From: an uncultured Piscirickettsiaceae bacterium
GTDB taxonomy: Bacteria; Pseudomonadota; Gammaproteobacteria; Methylococcales; Cycloclasticaceae
Reading direction: 5' to 3'
Assembly (NCBI GenBank): GCA_913061075.1
Contig: CAJXSK010000009.1
Coordinates: 1-64,000, forward strand
DNA length: 64,000 bases
A model generated the notes under the pieces. It saw only the letters and a program-made list of their open reading frames with translations. It searched no databases and was not told where the DNA came from. Numbering within the stretch: position 1 is the first letter of the stretch; each line of letters begins with the position of its first letter. Of the stretch, positions 57,914-64,000 are shown piece after piece. The position numbers and the translations under genes were made by a program.

Positions 57914-58945
57914 ATGTTAACTAAAGAAAATTTATTGTACGACAGCATACGGCCCGTTACTTGGAAGGACAATGGCGTGTTATTACTAGACCAACGTCGT
58001 TTACCTGATGAAGAAGTATATCTTCATATAAATAACACGCAAGCTCTCTATGAGGCGATAAGAGACATGGCTGTTCGTGGAGCGCCAGCGATAGGTATAG
58101 CTGCAGCATTCGGTGCTGTATTAGCCTCACAAGAGGCTGATGATAGTGATTTTGATTCAACGTTTAATAAAAAGCTCGATTTGTTAGCATCTACTAGACC
58201 AACAGCGATTAATCTATCCAATGCACTAAATGCAGCAAAGCACGTTAATAACCCAAAAGAAAACCTCCTTAGCTGGGCGCACAAATGGCTTGAAGATGAT
58301 ATATCGGCCAATAAAATAATGGGGCAGTTAGGAGGAGAGCTTATTAAACAAGGCTCGACTGTTATTACACATTGTAATGCGGGTGCATTAGCAACTGGCG
58401 GTTACGGTACAGCCTTAGGTGTGATCCGTTGGGCTCATCAACATAATTTAATAAAACGAATTTACTTTGGCGAAACACGCCCTTGGAACCAAGGGGCACG
58501 ATTAACCCGTTGGGAGTTTGAACATGAAAACATTCCCGCTAACTTATTAATTGATAGTGCGATGGCATCAACTATGTTGCAAAGTCATGTTGATTGGTTA
58601 ATTGTTGGTGCCGATAGCATTTGTTTAAATGGCGATATTGCCAATAAAATTGGCACGTATTCGTTAGCTGTTTTAGCGAAACATCACGGCGTTAAAGTGA
58701 TGACTGTTGCACCGACTACAACGATAGACTTAAGCGCTGAACACGGTGATAACATTGAGATAGAACAACGGGGCGCGCATGAAGTGCTTTCTAAGCCTTA
58801 TGCCAAGGAGACGATAAATGTCCTAAACCCATCGTTTGATATTACACCTGCATCACTAATATCCGCCATCGTCACAGAAAAAGGCGTGATTGAATCGCCT
58901 AATACCCGTAAAATGCAAACTTTTATGGCGTCTATTAATACATGA
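57914..58945 (+). CDS. mtnA: Methylthioribose-1-phosphate isomerase
   Basis: MtnA isomerises methylthioribose-1-phosphate to methylthioribulose-1-phosphate in methionine salvage. The frame has starts at TTG 57893, ATG 57896 and ATG 57914; I use the last because it gives a usual family N-terminus and does not overlap mtaD. About 343 residues follow. Family sequences: RGAPAIGIAAAFG, TVITHCNAGALATGGYGTALG with the catalytic Cys, ETRPWNQGARLTRWE, and VGADSICLNGDIANKIGTY. No clear ribosome binding site is seen for any start. Its stop overlaps the crcB start by four bases. Confidence 0.93.
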   Translation: MLTKENLLYDSIRPVTWKDNGVLLLDQRRLPDEEVYLHINNTQALYEAIRDMAVRGAPAIGIAAAFGAVLASQEADDSDFDSTFNKKLDLLASTRPTAINLSNALNAAKHVNNPKENLLSWAHKWLEDDISANKIMGQLGGELIKQGSTVITHCNAGALATGGYGTALGVIRWAHQHNLIKRIYFGETRPWNQGARLTRWEFEHENIPANLLIDSAMASTMLQSHVDWLIVGADSICLNGDIANKIGTYSLAVLAKHHGVKVMTVAPTTTIDLSAEHGDNIEIEQRGAHEVLSKPYAKETINVLNPSFDITPASLISAIVTEKGVIESPNTRKMQTFMASINT

Positions 58946-59316
58946 ACCAATTACTAGCCATTGCTGCCGGTGGGTCTATCGGGGCTGTTTTGCGTTTCCT
59001 GTTATCTAGTCAAGTTTATAATGGTTTTGGGCGTGATTTCCCCTACGGGACAATCGTAGTAAACGTTATAGGGTCGTTGCTGATGGGCCTGCTGTACCAA
59101 CTATTTTTACAACGTTATTCCGTTTCGCCAGAATTAAAAGCAGCTTTAATAGTTGGGTTATTAGGCGCATTTACAACGTTTTCAACGTTCTCTATTGAAA
59201 CCGTTTTATTACTCGAACAAGGTAATTTATTCAAAGCGATGATGAATGTCATCGTTAGTGTTATCGTCTGCATAGTCGCTACATGGGCAGGTTTATTAAT
59301 AGCGAGACAATTTTAA
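58942..59316 (+). CDS. crcB: Fluoride ion channel CrcB/Fluc
   Basis: This small dual-topology channel exports fluoride. The 124-residue protein has four membrane helices and the Fluc signatures GGSIGAVLRFLLS, PYGTIVVNVIGSLLMG with the channel Asn, and GLLGAFTTFSTFSIET with the Phe-box region and the sodium-site GFTTFS-like turn. It begins in an ATGA overlap with the mtnA stop, so it depends on mtnA transcription. No fluoride riboswitch is expected inside the preceding gene and none was seen. Confidence 0.95.
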   Translation: MNQLLAIAAGGSIGAVLRFLLSSQVYNGFGRDFPYGTIVVNVIGSLLMGLLYQLFLQRYSVSPELKAALIVGLLGAFTTFSTFSIETVLLLEQGNLFKAMMNVIVSVIVCIVATWAGLLIARQF

Positions 59317-59346
59317 ATATCGGCATTAATCGTGCCACCCAATTAA

Positions 59347-60636
<1,290 letters not shown>

Positions 60637-60652
60637 CGAAAAATATATGCAT

Positions 60653-60684
60653 AAAAAAAGCCCCGTAATGACGGGGCTTTTTTT
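60653..60684. terminator. Bidirectional terminator between serS and the Bax-inhibitor gene
   Basis: A7, stem GCCCCGT (60660-60666), loop AATG, ACGGGGC, then T7. It can serve serS from the left and the minus-strand gene ending at 60702 from the right. Confidence 0.93.
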
Positions 60685-60701
60685 ATGGTTGAGGCTGAAG
60701 C

Positions 60702-61373
60702 TTAATCGCGGCCACTCATCGCACCAAGAATGTGTAATAAGCTGGTGAATAAATTGAACAAGCTAACGTACAAAGTTACTGTAGCCATGATGTAATTAGA
60801 TTCACCACCATGAATAATTGCACTTGTTTGGTATAAAATCATGCCAGACATCAACATAATAAACATAGCAGAAACACCCAATGAAAGAGCTGGGATGTTA
60901 AAGACCATAGCGCCAATGCCGGCTAAGAAAGCAACTAAGATACCCACCATCAAAAATCCAGACATAAAACTAAAGTCTTTCTTAGTTGTTAATGCATAAG
61001 CAGACAAACCTAGGAAGATAACGCCAGTGCCACCTAGTGATGTCATTATTAGCTGATGACCATTTGAATAAGCATTTAAGTACATATTTAAGATAGGGCC
61101 TAGTGTCATACCCATAAACCCAGTTAAGGCGAATACGCAAAGTATGCCCCAAGAACTGTTTCTTAATTTAGTGGTTAAAAATAACAGACCGAAATAACCC
61201 ACTAACGTGATAATCATGCCTGGATGAGGCAAATTAAGGGACATGGATAGGCCAGCTGTGCCAGCACTGAATAACAGTGTTAACGCTAATAGTATGTATG
61301 TATTCTTTAAGACTTTATTCGTCTCTAAAATACTTTGTTCGTTACGTGTTACTGATTGATTAAATTGATTCAT
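60702..61373 (-). CDS. Bax inhibitor-1/YccA family membrane protein
   Basis: The 223-residue inner-membrane protein has seven hydrophobic segments. Family stretches are LNLPHPGMIITLVGYFGLLFL, SSWGILCVFALTGFMGMTLGP, FLGLSAYALTTKKDFSFM and the C-terminal NLFTSLLHILGAMSGRD. E. coli YccA interacts with the FtsH protease; eukaryotic relatives leak calcium. The function here is not defined. It stands alone between two terminators on the minus strand. Confidence 0.93.
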   Translation of the reverse strand: MNQFNQSVTRNEQSILETNKVLKNTYILLALTLLFSAGTAGLSMSLNLPHPGMIITLVGYFGLLFLTTKLRNSSWGILCVFALTGFMGMTLGPILNMYLNAYSNGHQLIMTSLGGTGVIFLGLSAYALTTKKDFSFMSGFLMVGILVAFLAGIGAMVFNIPALSLGVSAMFIMLMSGMILYQTSAIIHGGESNYIMATVTLYVSLFNLFTSLLHILGAMSGRD

Positions 61374-61523
61374 CTGATTACCTCATTAAAAATAAATAAA
61401 TGCTATTACATAAGATTAAAAAACTTAGATTAAGTTCAATCGTACGTCTAAATAAAAATACTTCAAGTCTTTTGCTGATTGTACTGGAAAATAATCTCAT
61501 ACTTAAGTAATATGCCGCCTGTA

Positions 61524-61551
61524 TTGAGAATTTCAAGGTTCACAATACAAA
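61524..61551 (+). promoter_or_regulatory. Promoter of tRNA-Ser
   Basis: TTGAGA (61524-61529), a 16-base spacer and TACAAA (61546-61551) lie 15 bases before the tRNA. The -10 box is only a partial match to consensus. Confidence 0.4.
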
Positions 61552-61566
61552 TAACCGCTTAAATCT

Positions 61567-61656
61567 GGAGAGATGGCAGAGCGGTTGAATGCACTAGTCT
61601 TGAAAACTAGCATGGGTTAACGCCCATCCAGGGTTCGAATCCCTGTCTCTCCGCCA
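61567..61656 (+). tRNA. tRNA-Ser (anticodon TGA)
   Basis: The 90-base gene has a long variable arm (CATGGGTTAACGCCCATC). The anticodon arm CTAGT-CTTGAAA-ACTAG gives anticodon TGA. Acceptor GGAGAGA pairs with TCTCTCC, and CCA is encoded. Confidence 0.96.
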
Positions 61657-61661
61657 ATTAA

Positions 61662-61684
61662 AAAGCCCGGCTATTGCCGGGCTT
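61662..61684. terminator. Terminator between tRNA-Ser and rne
   Basis: AAGCCCGGC, loop TATT, GCCGGGCTT. The A-run on the left gives a T-run on the minus strand, so it best fits the end of rne (stop at 61710); it may also serve the tRNA. Confidence 0.85.
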
Positions 61685-61709
61685 TGTCGTTTTAATACAT
61701 CATAAAGTT

Positions 61710-64000
61710 TTAACTAGCTGAATCAGTACTTTTTGGCAGGCTAACCGCTTTCTCAATTAAGCTTGAACCTTCAGTTGGTGCCTTTTTTTGAGGCGCAGGA
61801 TTCGGTGCATCAGCCGACTGTGTAACAGTCTCTGGCGCTTTGGCTGTTGCTTCAGCAGTACGTCTTCTACGGCGGGGGTGTCTAACACCTGTTTTAGCCG
61901 TTTTAGTGCCATCACTAGCATTGGCTGCAGCTTTGGGTGCTTCTGGCGGTTTGCTGACATCAGCTGAGTTGGCTTTAGCTTTCTCAACCGGTTTAGCAGC
62001 CTCAACTTTAGGTACTTCTGGTTTTTTAACATCTGGTGTTACAGGTTTTGCAGCTTGTTCGGTTTTTGGAGCTACTGTTGGTTTGGTTTCAACAGGCTTT
62101 GTTTCTATTTTAACTGACTCAGGTGCCTTTTGCACGGGCGTTGGCTTATTAACAGTAGGATTTTCAGTTGGTGCAGCTTTAACCGGTTCAGGCGATTTGG
62201 TTTGTACGGTAGAGGCATCTCCAGTTTTCTGTACAGCATTCTCAGTATTGCTCTTTGGACGCCTAGTTCTTCTACGTTTGCGTGCTGGTGGTTTATCGCT
62301 GTTATTTACATCTGGTTTGTTTGGGTCAGCAGGGCGCGCATTAGCTTGTTGTTTAGTATCGACTGAGTTCGATTCATTTTGTTTCGGTGCCTGTTGTTGG
62401 TTTTGTTTCTGGTCAGGTTTGTTCTGTTGACCTTGTTTGTTTTGAGATGCGTTTTTATTCCTATTACGGTTTCTGTTTCGGTTTTGACTTTCGCCTTGTT
62501 TCGGGCGGTTCTGCTCCCTATTTTGTTGGGGCCTTCTATTTTGTTTAGGCTTTTCCTCAGCAGGCTCTTCGTTACCTGATGGTAGTATTTTACTGATCAT
62601 GCGTTTTAAGAACCCGCCACTTTCTACTACTTTAGGTGCGGGTTGCTGGGTTGCTGGCATGACGTTTTGAACAATAGCTTTTTGTTGTGCAACCGGATCA
62701 CGTTGGTAAGGCTGCACATCCCGTTTATTTTCTATCGGTGCACGGTCATGGCTAGCTGATGTATCGCCTTGTACTTCTTTAGTGCGAATTCGCTCAATCT
62801 CAAAATGTGGAGTTTCTAGGTGTTTGTTAGGAACGACAATAAGAGCGACATTGTGTGTCTTCTCAATTTGAGTTATTTCTGCACGTTTTTCGTTCAGCAC
62901 GAAGGTCGCACAATCTACCGGCAATTGAACAATAACACGTGCAGTTTGATCCTTCATCGCTTCTTCTTCAAGAATTCTGATAACAGACAATGAAAGTGAC
63001 TCAACGCTTCTTATAGTTCCTTGGCCATGACAGCGAGGGCATACTGGTAAACTTGATTCAGTAAGGGATGAATGGATTCGTTGGCGAGACATTTCTAATA
63101 AACCGAAACGGGATATCCGACTAAATTGGATACGTGCGCGGTCATTTTTCATTGCTTCTTTGATGCGGTTTTCAACTAAGCGTTGGTTTTTGCTTGGCCC
63201 CATATCAATGAAGTCGATTACAAACAGGCCGCCCATGTCTCGAATGCGCAATTGTCTAGCAATTTCATCTGCCGCTTCAAGGTTTATGTTTAGCGCTGTT
63301 GTTTCAAAGTCGGCACCTTTGGTTGCTCGCGCAGAGTTAATATCAATAGAAGTTAAAGCTTCTGTCGGGTCAACAACAATTGAGCCACCAGAGGGTAAGG
63401 GAACCTCACGGCCATAAGCGGTTTCTATTTGACTCTCTATTTGATATCGAGTGAATAGGGGCACAGTATCTTCGTATAATTTAACGCGTGATAAGTATTG
63501 CGGCATAATCTGCTGCATAAAGTCACGGGCTAATCCGAATGATTCTGGGCTGTCTATTAGAACTTCATCGATGTCTGCACGTAAATAGTCACGAATAGAA
63601 CGAATAACGAAGTTACTTTCTTGGAAAATTAGATAAGGTGCTTTGCGGCCTTCAGAGGCAACACTAATAGCGTCCCATAACTGTGTAAGGTAGTTAAGAT
63701 CCCATTGTAATTCTTCAACAGATTTGCCAACACCCGCCGTGCGAACAATTAGGCCAATAGTATCTGGAATATCTAACTGGTCCAGCACTGCACGTAACGC
63801 TGATCTGTTTTCACCATCAATACGGCGCGAAATACCACCAGCACCTGGATTGTGAGGCATGAGGACTAAATAGCTACCGGCAAGGCTTACTTGGCTGGTT
63901 AGGGCTGCACCTTTATTGCCACGCTCTTCTTTTTCAACTTGTACTACAAGTTCTTGGCCTTCTTTGATTAGGCTTTTATCTTTAATATCAACGGAATCTA
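61710..64000 (-). CDS. rne: Ribonuclease E, 5' end outside the window
   Basis: This essential endoribonuclease of mRNA decay and rRNA/tRNA processing is partial: the frame remains open through position 64000, so its N-terminus is missing. The visible catalytic part includes [15 protein letters not shown]-type sequence ([11 protein letters not shown]), [38 protein letters not shown] and the Zn-link VCPRCHGQG. After about residue 345 of the visible part comes a long disordered scaffold rich in Gln, Asn, Lys and Pro. It has an Arg-rich patch ([10 protein letters not shown]) and many KPVE-like repeats, typical of the degradosome-assembly region. Confidence 0.95.
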   Translation of the reverse strand, partial: DSVDIKDKSLIKEGQELVVQVEKEERGNKGAALTSQVSLAGSYLVLMPHNPGAGGISRRIDGENRSALRAVLDQLDIPDTIGLIVRTAGVGKSVEELQWDLNYLTQLWDAISVASEGRKAPYLIFQESNFVIRSIRDYLRADIDEVLIDSPESFGLARDFMQQIMPQYLSRVKLYEDTVPLFTRYQIESQIETAYGREVPLPSGGSIVVDPTEALTSIDINSARATKGADFETTALNINLEAADEIARQLRIRDMGGLFVIDFIDMGPSKNQRLVENRIKEAMKNDRARIQFSRISRFGLLEMSRQRIHSSLTESSLPVCPRCHGQGTIRSVESLSLSVIRILEEEAMKDQTARVIVQLPVDCATFVLNEKRAEITQIEKTHNVALIVVPNKHLETPHFEIERIRTKEVQGDTSASHDRAPIENKRDVQPYQRDPVAQQKAIVQNVMPATQQPAPKVVESGGFLKRMISKILPSGNEEPAEEKPKQNRRPQQNREQNRPKQGESQNRNRNRNRNKNASQNKQGQQNKPDQKQNQQQAPKQNESNSVDTKQQANARPADPNKPDVNNSDKPPARKRRRTRRPKSNTENAVQKTGDASTVQTKSPEPVKAAPTENPTVNKPTPVQKAPESVKIETKPVETKPTVAPKTEQAAKPVTPDVKKPEVPKVEAAKPVEKAKANSADVSKPPEAPKAAANASDGTKTAKTGVRHPRRRRRTAEATAKAPETVTQSADAPNPAPQKKAPTEGSSLIEKAVSLPKSTDSAS

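Noticed and set aside
61840-62430. 196-codon plus-strand open frame
   Set aside because: Antisense to the low-complexity scaffold region of rne; Leu/Ser/Cys-rich shadow composition.

Overview
The window looks like a chromosomal segment of a moderately AT-rich gammaproteobacterium. The gene content and gene orders are gammaproteobacterial: acnB with E. coli-like length and cluster cysteines, sthA, queA-tgt-yajC-secD-secF, suhB/trmJ/cysE, lpxH, and a yciK/mupP/ubiG/mtaD/mtnA block ordered as in pseudomonads. A marine lineage of the Thiotrichales type (Cycloclasticus or Methylophaga-like) would fit the composition, but that is a guess.

Layout. 1-4.6 kb: aquaporin, alpha/beta hydrolase, amphi-Trp protein, BASS-type symporter, VOC protein, small membrane protein, NRDE protein. 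4.8-9.0 kb: acnB, then a TPR gene flanked by a second, decayed copy of the acnB tail and terminator, then a SIMPL-domain protein. 9.1-16.8 kb: sthA, a DUF455 ferritin-like protein, lpxH, a periplasmic cyclophilin, cysS, folD, a tRNA-Pro/Arg/His operon and rsmJ. 16.9-28.8 kb: a giant repeat protein (DUF11 and SdrD-B-like units), split by one in-frame TAG, translationally coupled to a 1372-residue outer-membrane protein with an OmpA-like domain. 28.9-39.3 kb: tRNA-Leu, the queuosine/Sec operon, a GST, suhB, trmJ, cysE and a NifS-type cysteine desulfurase. 39.3-53.1 kb: an accessory block with broken genes at its edges (acyltransferase pseudogene on the left, DUF389 fragment on the right). It carries a mechanosensitive channel, a CorA transporter, a Kef-type antiporter, a dead-transglutaminase 7TM protein, an M14 deacylase, a RimK ligase, a RimB-like protease, a TAG-split TrkA-C membrane protein and a MarC protein. 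53.1-64 kb: SDR, rmuC, a mupP-like phosphatase, ubiG, mtaD, mtnA, crcB, serS, a Bax-inhibitor-1 protein, tRNA-Ser and the 5'-truncated rne.

How the genes work together. Most of the window is housekeeping (translation, tRNA modification, protein export, one-carbon and methylthioadenosine metabolism). Two stretches are not routine. The first is the giant repeat protein/OmpA-barrel pair, probably a cell-surface system. The second is the 40-53 kb block, which combines ion and osmotic homeostasis genes with a glutamate-ligase (RimK) peptide-modification cassette. In-frame TAG codons interrupt three otherwise coherent genes, two of them with the same 12 bases ending in the TAG, although TAG is also used as an ordinary stop in many genes here.
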